Below are positions 7,940 through 14,987 of a stretch of DNA of 16,936 nt, piece by piece. The translations under genes and the position numbers were made by a program. The notes under the pieces are model-generated. The model worked only from the letters and a program-made list of their open reading frames with translations. It was not told where the DNA came from and searched no databases. Numbering within the stretch: position 1 is the first letter of the stretch; the number at the start of each line of letters is the position of its first letter. Source of the stretch: JAYUDN01 sp043769645 (GTDB taxonomy: Bacteria > Patescibacteriota > Gracilibacteria > BD1-5 > UBA2023); assembly GCA_043769645.1 (NCBI GenBank), contig JAYVJC010000050.1:1-16936 (forward strand), read 5' to 3'.

Positions 7940-8587
7940 TTATAATTTTTTTTGTTCTTCTCTGCTTTCAATTCCTTGCACTTCTATCTTAATTCCCCGC
8001 TTCCCCCATATCTTCCACCAGAGATAAACGCCAATCAGAGGTATTGCGATATACCCGAGAATATGAGAATACTCTTTTACGATTTCGATAACACTTTCTC
8101 CGAAGAACCACCCCAGTGAGACGAGAATGCTACACCAGAGAGTCGCACCGAGAAACGTTATCGACCAAAAGTGAGACAGTGGCATACGAAATATGCCAGC
8201 TGGGATAGAGATGAGATGGCGAACAACGGGGATGAGTCGTCCGATGAAGGTATAGAGGTTTTGATTTCTGAGAAAGAGCGCTTCGGAGCGATCATATTTT
8301 TCCTTCGTGATGAGGATATATTTCCCATACTTGAGGAGGAATGGCTTCCCGATGAGTTGACCGAGGATGAAGTAGTTCGCTGTCGCTCATACGACCGAGC
8401 CAATACCCCCGATGAGTATCGCGAGAAATGGATCGAGTCATCCTCAAAAAGCGATCCACCCAGCCGGGATCATGACGAGTTCTGATGGAACGGGGACTAT
8501 CGAGGACTCGAGCGCCATCAGGAAAAATATATCTCCATACGAAAGTGTCCCGAAGTAGCTCATGATGACTTCGATGAGGGTATGCAT
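7940..8587 (-). CDS. DedA/SNARE-associated family membrane protein
   Basis: The 215-residue multi-pass protein has normal family length. Family features are the early ESSIVPVPSELVMIPAG segment, GSVVGATANYFILGQLIGKP and the hallmark FIGRLIPVVRHLISIPAGIFRM at about residues 115-136, followed by a further membrane pair. Known DedA members are undecaprenyl-phosphate or phospholipid translocases. Three TGA=Gly codons (AFGGGL and VVGAT) lie in the first half, so standard translation shows only the last 81 residues. The ATG sits one base after the stop of the upstream PAP2 gene, indicating translational coupling. A lipid-carrier recycling role is inferred from this pairing. Confidence 0.9.
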
Positions 8588-8588
8588 C

Positions 8589-9242
8589 TTAAAGTTTTAT
8601 AAATGAGAGAATATGGATCGGGTACTTGATAAAAATGGTGTAAAACCACTTTTTCATGGTGACGGTCGAAAGTAGTGAAGCTGAAATAATACCGAGAAGG
8701 ATGCCAGCGACGATATCCCCAGGATAATGAATCCCTGCAAGGATTCGTGCTATTACCATCACGATCCCAAGGAGAATGAGAAGGAAACGAATGAAATTCG
8801 AATGAAGCCATCACCATTTTCCGAGTGATCTCGGAAGAAATGGAAACGAGAAGAGAAAAATGGCCCAAAGTGTCGCTCCCGCAAAGGTGGCATGCATCGA
8901 TGGGAAGCTATTATCTGGAAGATGATTGATAAGCGGAGCGATCGTACTTACGGTTTCAGGTCGCGGGCGAAATGGAAGGAGGGCGTTGAGCACGAGACAC
9001 AATATCACCCCAAGCACTGCTGAGTAGAAGATCTTGAGTGCGTATTCTTTCGATTCTGTTGTTTTGTAAAATGCAGAAATAAGCCACACAAGTGCGAGCC
9101 ACAGAGGGAGAATGAGGAGGAGGATATCGGCACTATGTTTGATAATCGTTATGGTCACTGGATCGTTAGGATCAATCACACTTCGCATCGCATTGAGCAC
9201 AGAAACATCGACAGACTGGAGGAGGGAAAGAAAGGAATTCAT
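8589..9242 (-). CDS. PAP2-superfamily membrane phosphatase (undecaprenyl-diphosphatase-like)
   Basis: The 217-residue integral membrane protein has about five helices. Motif C1 is present as FRPRP (92-95, without the usual upstream Lys), C2 as FPSMHA (His117) and C3 as ARILAGIHYPGD (Arg165, His171, Asp175). This is the BcrC/PgpB-like set, so hydrolysis of a lipid pyrophosphate or phosphate at the outer membrane face is likely. One TGA=Gly (KWGWL) splits it under the standard code. It is immediately followed by dedA with a 1-base gap. It is a distinct second PAP2 in the window, clearly different from the one at 6127-6720. Confidence 0.9.
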
Positions 9243-9310
9243 AAGCGAAAATTAGTCTTAAGAATTGTATTGAGATGATGGGAAAAACCTATTTGGAAAG
9301 TGAGAATAAA

Positions 9311-9340
9311 TTGACAAAATAAAATTATATATAGTATTAC
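9311..9340 (+). promoter_or_regulatory. Candidate promoter of the small anchored-protein gene
   Basis: A perfect TTGACA at 9311-9316 is followed after 18 bp by tattac (9335-9340), 14 bp before the ATG at 9355. The -10 match is only moderate; tatagt at 9330 and tacaat at 9338 are alternatives with worse spacing. The region 9243-9354 is divergent between this gene and the PAP2-dedA pair. Confidence 0.4.
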
Positions 9341-9354
9341 AATACATTTGAAAT

Positions 9355-9774
9355 ATGGAAATGAAAAATCAACTAAATCTGAGTACTCAACAATTGGAAT
9401 ATTGAGGGAATCGTCCTTCCAAGAAATTGAAGTGGATATTAGGTTCAACAGCATCAATGGTACTGGTTTGAGTTCTTGGATACGACTATCCACTTTCGAG
9501 TATGACTCAGAAAGAGCTGGTCGAAAGAACATTTCTTCTCGCATTTAAACAAGATCCGAGGAGTGATATTTTAGCTAAAATATCTCCCATCAATGGCGAA
9601 GCGTGTATTCCAATAGAGGTAACCAATAATCCACTCGGATACTATTGTGAAACAATAGAAAGAAGACTCTATTATGTTACTTCAAACCAAGTGTATCTTA
9701 TATATTCATGGTTCAATGGAAGACTAGCATTGAAGAATCCTTTTCCTCAAGAAAGTGCTACTGATTATAAATAA
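9355..9774 (+). CDS. Hypothetical single-pass membrane protein
   Basis: The 139-residue protein has a polar N-terminus of about 26 residues, then one membrane segment (about 27-45, WILGSTASMVLVGVLGYDY). A soluble part of about 90 residues contains two Cys (GEACIPIEV and GYYCETIE), which could form a disulphide if exported. Two TGA=Gly codons lie in the N-terminal part (EYGGN and LVGVL). No family is recognised. Codon use is AT-richer than in the flanking ribosomal and SSB genes, and it stands alone on its strand, ending at a strong terminator. The opposite-strand frame over the same bases is a shadow. Confidence 0.75.
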
Positions 9775-9806
9775 AAAACCTCTGGTTATTTGCCAGAGGT
9801 TTTTTT
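9774..9806. terminator. Strong bidirectional intrinsic terminator
   Basis: A 12-bp perfect stem (9774-9785 pairing with 9793-9804) has a 7-base loop, with an A-run on the left and a T-run on the right. It overlaps the stop codon of the plus-strand gene and lies just past the rplT stop of the convergent minus-strand operon, so it can serve both. Confidence 0.88.
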
Positions 9807-9817
9807 GAGTTTTTTTA

Positions 9818-10162
9818 TTACTTTACGAAGGCGACAACATTGGCAAATACTTCTGGATTCGAGATCGCAAGATTCGAAAGCACCTTTCTGTTGAGTTTTA
9901 CATTTTTTTTATACGCCGCGTGGACAAAGGTCGAATAGGTCATCCCATGATTGCGGACGGCGTTATTAAGTCGGACATTCCAGAGTCGACGAAAATCTCG
10001 CTTTTTCTGCTTCCGACCGATGTAGGCATTGGTTCCTGCTTTCATAAGAGCGGTCTTCGCACGAGCGTAGACGTTTCCGTTCATACGTCGAAATCCTTTG
10101 GTCATTGCGAGGATATTTTTGTGACGTTTATGGGTCATCACACCACGTTTTACTCGAGTCAT
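9818..10162 (-). CDS. rplT: Ribosomal protein bL20
   Basis: The 114-residue protein has the canonical bL20 pattern: MTRVKRGV, a KRHKNILAMTKGFRR stretch, KQKKRDFRRLWNVRLNNAVR and a C-terminal globular part with LNRKVLSNLAISNPEVF. It binds 23S rRNA early in large-subunit assembly. No TGA codons are used. It is the last gene of the rpsT-infC-rpmI-rplT operon, 80 bp after rpmI. Known L20 proteins can repress their own operon by binding mRNA; no clear mimic of the rRNA site was identified here. Confidence 0.97.
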   Translation of the reverse strand: MTRVKRGVMTHKRHKNILAMTKGFRRMNGNVYARAKTALMKAGTNAYIGRKQKKRDFRRLWNVRLNNAVRNHGMTYSTFVHAAYKKNVKLNRKVLSNLAISNPEVFANVVAFVK

Positions 10163-10242
10163 AGACAGGAAGTTATAAAGTTAAAATTTGTCAGGTATAA
10201 AGTATTTATGGAATTCTTTTGAAGTCCATCGCTTGTGAATTA

Positions 10243-10440
10243 CTATCTTCCGTAGGGGAGAGACATCCGTGCTTCGAGCTGATTTGTGACATCGAGGACC
10301 ATACCATACTTATTGCGCCCCTTCGCCTTCGAAGATTTATCTTTGAGGAGGTGTCGTTTTCCGATCTTCCCGACGATGAATTTCCCAGTAGCAGTGATTT
10401 TTACTCGTTTTTTAGCGCTGGAGAGAGTTTTGAGTTTCAT
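10243..10440 (-). CDS. rpmI: Ribosomal protein bL35
   Basis: The 65-residue basic protein has the bL35 signature: MKLKTLSSAKKRVKITATGKF at the N-terminus, KRHLL in the middle and a C-terminal MSLPYG. It is located between infC and rplT, its conserved position in bacteria. The ATG is one base after the infC stop, so translation is probably coupled. The N-terminus lacks the usual initial MP. Confidence 0.95.
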   Translation of the reverse strand: MKLKTLSSAKKRVKITATGKFIVGKIGKRHLLKDKSSKAKGRNKYGMVLDVTNQLEARMSLPYGR

Positions 10441-10441
10441 A

Positions 10442-10984
10442 TTATTTTTTAGGGTAAAGAGTGATATTGAAGGTATTTCCTTGTTTGAGGACTTTGTTGG
10501 TAGGATCTATCTTGTAGGAGTCATCGAGAGAGGCCATAAATTCATTGATCTTTCCCCGAGCGAGATCTTCATACTGGTTTTCACGTCCCCGGAGTTGAAG
10601 CATGAGTTTGAGCGGATGCCCATCTTTTGCCCAGTTGGTTGCTTGCGTTCGTTTGACATCGAGGTCGTGATCACCGATTTTATAGGTGAGTTTGAGCGTT
10701 TTGATTTCTGTTTTTTTCGATTGTGATTTGTTGTGAGACTGTTGTTTCTGCTGACGGAAGAGGTATTTTCCATAATCCACGAGTTTCGCGACTGCGACGC
10801 CATCTTTGATACTCATTTCGACGAGGTCTACTCCGAGTTCTTCCGCTTTTCTCAGAGCTTCGTCGCGGGAGAGAATTCCGAGGGAAGCTCACTCGTCCGA
10901 AATAACTGATATTTCTCGAGCCATAATAGCTTCATTGATGCGTTTTTCGTTTTTTCTAGGTTGAGGAGAGTATGATTTCTTCAT
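10442..10984 (-). CDS. infC: Translation initiation factor IF-3
   Basis: The 180-residue protein has an IF3 N-domain with RINEAI near residue 16, a DEALRKAEELGVDLVEMS segment and VAKLVDYGKYLFRQQKQ, then a linker. The C-domain has KTLKLTYKIGDHDLDVKRTQATNWAKDG and LRGRE. It keeps ribosomal subunits apart and checks the initiator tRNA and start codon. One TGA=Gly (SDEGAS) near residue 32 truncates it under the standard code, where a later ATG would wrongly be called. The start is a plain ATG, not the rare AUU of enterobacterial infC, and lies 3 bp after the rpsT stop. Confidence 0.95.
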
Positions 10985-10987
10985 GGA

Positions 10988-11263
10988 TTATTTCAACATA
11001 AGAGATTTCACACTTCGCGCGAATGCAGATTTCTTATGAGCTGCATTGTTCTTGTGGATGATATTCTTTTTTTCGAGCGTATCGATACGAGAATACACAA
11101 GAGAAAGAGCTTCTGCTACTTCTTTGGCCTTGGGTTGAACTCCTGCCATCAGGGCTTCGAGCTTCTTCGTGCTTTCTTTGAGAAGTTCGAGAAATCGACG
11201 ATTGCGAGAACGCTTTTTTACGCTCACGGTAAGAGCTTTTTTAGCTGATTTTGTAGTAGGCAT
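10988..11263 (-). CDS. rpsT: Ribosomal protein bS20
   Basis: The 91-residue Lys-rich helical protein starts MPTTKSAKKAL, with RSRNRRFLELLKESTKKLEAL and the C-terminal KKNIIHKNNAAHKKSAFARSVKSL, all typical of bS20. It binds the 5' domain of 16S rRNA. It is the first gene of the operon with infC, rpmI and rplT. bS20 is more often monocistronic, so this linkage is unusual compared with model bacteria. No TGA codons. Confidence 0.96.
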   Translation of the reverse strand: MPTTKSAKKALTVSVKKRSRNRRFLELLKESTKKLEALMAGVQPKAKEVAEALSLVYSRIDTLEKKNIIHKNNAAHKKSAFARSVKSLMLK

Positions 11264-11382
11264 TTCGTAAAGAAAGACAAATAAAAGTGGTCACTTTGAC
11301 CGAAAAGTAGGCGTATGTTATAGAAAAATACAAAAGAGTCAAATGAAAATGTGATCAAGTTTTTTATCCTCGTATCTTCTTC
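11264..11382 (-). promoter_or_regulatory. Leader/promoter region of the rpsT-infC-rpmI-rplT operon
   Basis: This 119-bp gap lies between the upstream small membrane-protein gene and rpsT. A perfect palindrome (ggtca, 3-base spacer, tgacc; 11289-11301) lies about 25 bp before the rpsT ATG and could be an RNA hairpin or a DNA operator. A tataac -10-like hexamer occurs upstream of it on the minus strand (about 11318-11323), but without a well-spaced -35. No Shine-Dalgarno sequence precedes rpsT. Confidence 0.35.
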
Positions 11383-11586
11383 TTATTTCCCCAAAAATTT
11401 TTCAAAGATTCGCAGGGGTATTTGTTCTATACTCGTGGCTACTTCTTTGAGGTGAGCGATATACTCAAGTATGCTTTCGACATGATCCATAGTCCTATAG
11501 ACTCGTAAGAGAATCAGTACCAATGGAAAGGATATGAATATAAGGCAGAAAGAAAGGGTGATGTAGAGAAAGTCTAGTGATTGCAT
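11383..11586 (-). CDS. Small single-pass membrane protein, hypothetical
   Basis: The 67-residue protein has an N-terminal membrane helix (about 5-28, LDFLYITLSFCLIFISFPLV) and an amphipathic helical tail rich in Glu, Ile and Leu (VESILEYIAHLKEVATSIEQIP). This layout resembles small DUF948-like or membrane-tethered helical proteins, but no family can be named. It starts 4 bp after the stop of the upstream 177-residue gene, so it is cotranscribed with it. Confidence 0.65.
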   Translation of the reverse strand: MQSLDFLYITLSFCLIFISFPLVLILLRVYRTMDHVESILEYIAHLKEVATSIEQIPLRIFEKFLGK

Positions 11587-11590
11587 AGTG

Positions 11591-12124
11591 TTATTTAAGG
11601 GTTCAGAGAGGGTCTACTTTTATATTCGCATTTTTTGGTTCGGTAGGAGGTTCTTGAAGACTGATTTCATCTGTTTCTGCTATGTCGTCGCTAAAGCAGG
11701 GGGTCGCAAACCAGGCAAGAATCGACTCTATTCCTGTATATCTTTTGTATTCTATGCCTTGGTAGTGCACCAAGAGCACCGGGAGAGTTTCGAGTTTTAG
11801 ATTTGCTAAGAAATCAGGACTCAAAGCGGTATCGATAATCCGAAGAGTGGCATTTATCGTCCAGGCTTTCGATGCCAAAAGTGGATAGCGAAGCATGAGT
11901 TTTGCGTAGCTTTCATCGGAGCTATCGAGCGCAAGCACGAGGTATTTATTTGCTTTTTTTTCGTTTTCGAAAGATTCGAGACTTTTTAGAACCAAAGGAG
12001 TTGATTGAAACTGAGCTTCTGTAAATTTTGTCACCTTTTCTACATAGGGAAGCACCTTGCCCGTAAGAGCTTTTCATTGTTCTTTGAGTTCCTGAGCTTT
12101 GTTTTTGAGGACGGTCCAATCCAT
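11591..12124 (-). CDS. Hypothetical protein, possibly thioredoxin-fold
   Basis: The 177-residue soluble protein has an N-terminal helical part (1-45, lysine-rich). A central segment YLVLALDSSDESYAKLML and a later LKLETLPVLLVHYQGIEYKRYTGIESILAWF follow. The latter resembles the cis-proline strand and following helix of thioredoxin-like folds. No CXXC redox motif is present; a lone Cys occurs in WFATPCFSDD. The C-terminal 30 residues are acidic and low in complexity. Two TGA=Gly codons lie near the ends, moving the true start to 12124 and the true stop to 11591. It lies 15 bp downstream of the CsaB-like gene. The fold is a suggestion only. Confidence 0.65.
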
Positions 12125-12139
12125 AATTGATAGATAAGA

Positions 12140-13249
12140 TTATACTTCATCGAGCTTTTTGATAAGCTCCTTGTGTATTGTATCATATTTTTGTATGATC
12201 GCAAACTTTCTTGTTTCGTAATTGGCTACAAGGCTGTCCCAGTGGAGAAAAAACTCTTCGTGAGTGAAGTATCCAGACTCTATACTTTCTGGTATTTCGA
12301 GTATTCTCATAAGTTCAACACTTTTTGGCCCATAGGGTACCATAAGTACGGGGATTCCATGAGCTGCTGCTAGAATCCCTGAATGGTAGCGCATCCCAAC
12401 CATATAACTCAGACTTCGATAGGCTTCCATAGATTCTGCCAGTGTAAATGTAATAGCATAGGTGTGATCTTTCATTATTCGACGTATGCACTCGAGATCA
12501 TTGTGCTCTGCTTCTTTTGAAAAACTATGCGAAAGAAAGAGTACTTCAAATCATCGTGACTCGAGCGTCTTGACGATTTCTGGTACGGCTTTTTCCTCAG
12601 CCTCGGTGAGAAATCCAGATCGAAGTGAAAATCCTACCCGAGGAGGATTACGCATAACCACGCTATTATTGGATTCGAGGAGAAAAGCCGAGTCGGGAAC
12701 GAGTCGTGCCACATACTCAAGGGACTCAAGAAGTCCGAGGCTTCGCTCATCCCGCACTGTGATGATATCATCACTCACAAAAAGCTTCTTGAGTTTGGTT
12801 CGATTGTAGGCTTTTTTCACTTCAAGTCCGAGCGACCAGAAGAAGATATGGGTCCCAAATATTCGTGCGAGTTTGGTTCGAAATCTCCACTGTCTGAGCA
12901 GCGCGGGGTAAGAAATACCACGTTCGTTATCAAATATAAGTCCACCACCTCCTATGATAAGGAAATCAGCCGAACGAATAAGTCAGATATTTTCAAAAAA
13001 GTACCAAATATTTCTCAGTGGATGCCGCCAGAACCGATTCGGAAAATAATTGACATAGCGTACGCTTCATTCCGGAAGGAGAGTACTTTCCTTATCGTAT
13101 GTAAAAACAGTAATATCGACATTCTCATACTGACTTTTTATGAAGGCTACTTCCGCCTTCAGGATGATTTCATCACCCAGATTATAGCATCCAGTCGCGG
13201 TCATGATGAGCACTTGTTTCTTTCGGGAGTGTTTAGGGACGCTAGCCAT
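12140..13249 (-). CDS. Polysaccharide pyruvyl transferase family protein (CsaB-like)
   Basis: The 369-residue protein begins with a GT-B-like strand and loop (QVLIMTATGCYNLGDEIIL) typical of PF04230. It also has ADFLIIGGGGLIFD, HIFFWSLGLEV, a VRDERSLGLLESL segment and the diagnostic GMRYHSGILAAAHGIPVLMVPYGPKS. Known members such as CsaB transfer pyruvate from PEP to cell-wall polysaccharide, creating ketals that anchor SLH-domain S-layer proteins. A similar cell-surface role is inferred. TGA=Gly occurs at PEGSV, ENIGLI and SRGFEV, so the standard code shows three fragments. It is divergent from ssb across a 104-bp gap. Confidence 0.9.
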
Positions 13250-13353
13250 ACGAGATATTTTCCATATTCTATTGGTTTTCCGCCCGGTACAAAATCAAAA
13301 TTTGATATTTTTGAAAAATCTATATCATAGAATTGTATCTTAATTTATATACT

Positions 13354-13812
13354 ATGGCTTGATCACTTAATAAAGTACAGATCATCGGTAATATGACCGC
13401 TGATCCCGAAATCCGTGAGACTCCCAATGGTCAAAAGGTAGCTACATTTTCTGTCGCGACCAATCGTACCTGGAAAGATGCTTCCTGAGTCAAACAAGAA
13501 GAAGTCGAGTTTCACAATGTCTCCGCATGGAGAGGACTCGCTGATGTTATCGAATCCTACACAAGCAAAGGGAAAAAAGTCTATGTCGAGTGATATCTCA
13601 AAACTCGAAGCTGGGATGATGCCAGTGGAGTGAAACGCTGGAAGACCGATATCGTCGCTGAGAATATCATTCTCCTTTCTTCTTCTTGAGAGCGAACCGA
13701 GTATGGAGCTCCTTCACAGAGTTCAGATTCGGCGCCTGCTGAAGAGATGAAACCACGAAAAGCGAAAGCAAGAGTCGAAGAAGATATCACGATCGAAGAC
13801 ATCCCTTTCTAG
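13354..13812 (+). CDS. ssb: Single-stranded DNA-binding protein
   Basis: The 152-residue protein has an OB-fold domain (1-110) with LNKVQIIGNMTADPEIRETPNGQ, VATFSVATNR, EEVEFHNVSAW and KVYVEGYLKTRSW. A Ser/Pro/Lys linker and the acidic tip EDIPF, which recruits SSB-interacting proteins, follow. Four glycines are TGA, including the third residue (MAGSL) and VEGYL, a position that is strongly Gly in SSBs, so this gene is a good internal proof of the code. It is followed by its own terminator. The upstream bases are AT-rich without a Shine-Dalgarno sequence. Confidence 0.96.
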
Positions 13813-13818
13813 AAATAT

Positions 13819-13841
13819 ATCTCCCAATCGGGAGATTTTTT
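13819..13841 (+). terminator. Intrinsic terminator after ssb
   Basis: A 7-bp stem (atctccc 13819-13825 with gggagat 13830-13836), a tetraloop aatc and a T-run to 13841 lie 6 bp after the ssb stop and 12 bp before the next ATG. It probably ends or attenuates transcription between ssb and the Nudix gene. Confidence 0.85.
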
Positions 13842-13852
13842 ACCTCTGCTCT

Positions 13853-14359
13853 ATGAACCACCTCGTACAATTGGTCGATAGGCATGATATACTCCTCGGA
13901 CATAAACTCCGAGATGACCTTGACGACTCGGATATATGGAGAATTTCAGGGGTTCATATTACCAATCGCTCTGGAACACGATTGCTTCTTCAGAAACGAT
14001 GTAAAGCAAAAAAACATAATCCTGGGCTCTGGACCATTGCGGTTGCGGGCACCCTCGAAAAAGAAGACACCTATGAATCCTGTTCGTATCGAGAACTCGA
14101 AGAGGAATTGTCGGTTACTTGAGTTTCTCTCGAAGACAGGTGAAGTATCTATATCGAAAATGCATACCTCGGAAAATGATACTGCCAGCTCTACTCGGTA
14201 GCTCTTCCGGAGGAGACTGAGTTTATCCTCCAGGCAGAGGAAGTCGAGCGGATAGAGTGGTTTTCAGTTGAGGAAGCAAGAGTTTGGTTCGAGAAAAGTC
14301 CAGAAATGTTCGGGCACACGACCTTCGATGTTTTCAAAAAACTTGGAATCAGCTTATAA
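13853..14359 (+). CDS. Nudix hydrolase (isopentenyl-diphosphate isomerase-like)
   Basis: The 168-residue protein has an N-terminal strand region, RISGVHITNRSGTRLLLQKR, HNPGLWTIAVAG, and a Nudix box from Gly66 to Leu86 (G-x5-D-x7-RELEEEL). Asp72 stands where Glu is usual; Arg80, Glu81, Glu84 and Glu85 are kept. The N-terminal plan (VDRHDILLG, then an RSG.. LLLQKR strand and HNPGLWT) matches the subgroup around IPP isomerase-like or YfcD-like Nudix proteins. The exact substrate cannot be told. Three TGA=Gly codons occur in the second half (VTGVSL, DRGSIY and GKGYCQ). It lies 35 bp before ruvA. Confidence 0.9.
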
Positions 14360-14394
14360 ATCACTATTATTGAGTTCACTCTACCACTTTGCTT

Positions 14395-14982
14395 ATGTAT
14401 TCATTTCTCTCTGGAACCTTTTTTTCTCTCGATGATGGACGTGCGACCATCATGGTCGAGGGAACTGGACTCGGACTCGAAGTCTTTCTTTCCCCACTTT
14501 GTCTTTCGACCTTTCTCCTCGGTGAAAAGATCGCTCTCCCGATATACCACTATGTAACCGATGCCGGAGAAACGCTCTTCGGATTCGTCAGTCCGCAGGA
14601 AAAGTCTGTTTTTCAGAAACTCCTCAAGGTCAATGGTGTCGGTGGTAAAACCGCACTCAATATCCTGGGACTTGGAGTCGAGGGAATTCTCCGTGCGATC
14701 GAACTCCAGGATGATGCACTTCTCTCATCAGTACCTGGAATTGGAAAAAAAACCGCTCAGAAGATCATCGTCGATCTCAAGGGGTCCATAGATTTTGCTG
14801 CTCTTTCCGATGCTAAAAAGAGCGGAGGGAAACGAATCGTCTCTACCGATACCAACCTTATCACTTCACTCGTTCAGATGGGATATGATAAAGTGAGTGT
14901 AGAACAAATCGTACAAGATATCGACACGGCGCTTCCTCTTGAAGTGAAAACTATTGAAGCGATTCGAAGACTCTCGAAATAA
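14395..14982 (+). CDS. ruvA: Holliday junction branch migration protein RuvA
   Basis: The 195-residue protein has an N-terminal OB-fold domain (MYSFLSGTFFSLDDGRATIMVEG and LPIYHYVTDAGETLFGFVSPQEKSVFQ). Two helix-hairpin-helix motifs follow (LLKVNGVGGKTALNIL and LSSVPGIGKKTAQKII). A flexible linker leads to domain III (LITSLVQMGYDKVSVEQIV), which contacts RuvB. With RuvB it drives branch migration of Holliday junctions. The ATG at 14395 is chosen over an in-frame TTG at 14389 because it places the family's usual N-terminus first. No TGA codons. No ruvB or ruvC is visible nearby. Confidence 0.96.
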   Translation: MYSFLSGTFFSLDDGRATIMVEGTGLGLEVFLSPLCLSTFLLGEKIALPIYHYVTDAGETLFGFVSPQEKSVFQKLLKVNGVGGKTALNILGLGVEGILRAIELQDDALLSSVPGIGKKTAQKIIVDLKGSIDFAALSDAKKSGGKRIVSTDTNLITSLVQMGYDKVSVEQIVQDIDTALPLEVKTIEAIRRLSK

Positions 14983-14987
14983 GCCCC

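Noticed and set aside
7876..7992. Plus-strand 38-codon ORF (MSTPLSFCIPHSGHIRLV...) downstream of a TATAAT
   Set aside because: It overlaps the 3' end of dedA antisense, has no recognisable features beyond hydrophobicity, and lies in AT-rich DNA where such a frame is expected by chance.
8158..8485. ORFs of 81 and 104 residues overlapping dedA
   Set aside because: Both are shadows. The continuous dedA frame with TGA=Gly carries the family motifs through this stretch, and I found no frameshift after rechecking the bases around 8320.
9239..9544. Minus-strand 101-residue ORF opposite the small anchored-protein gene
   Set aside because: The plus-strand frame has a promoter-like element, a membrane anchor, TGA=Gly in sensible places and a terminator at its end. 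The minus frame has none of these.
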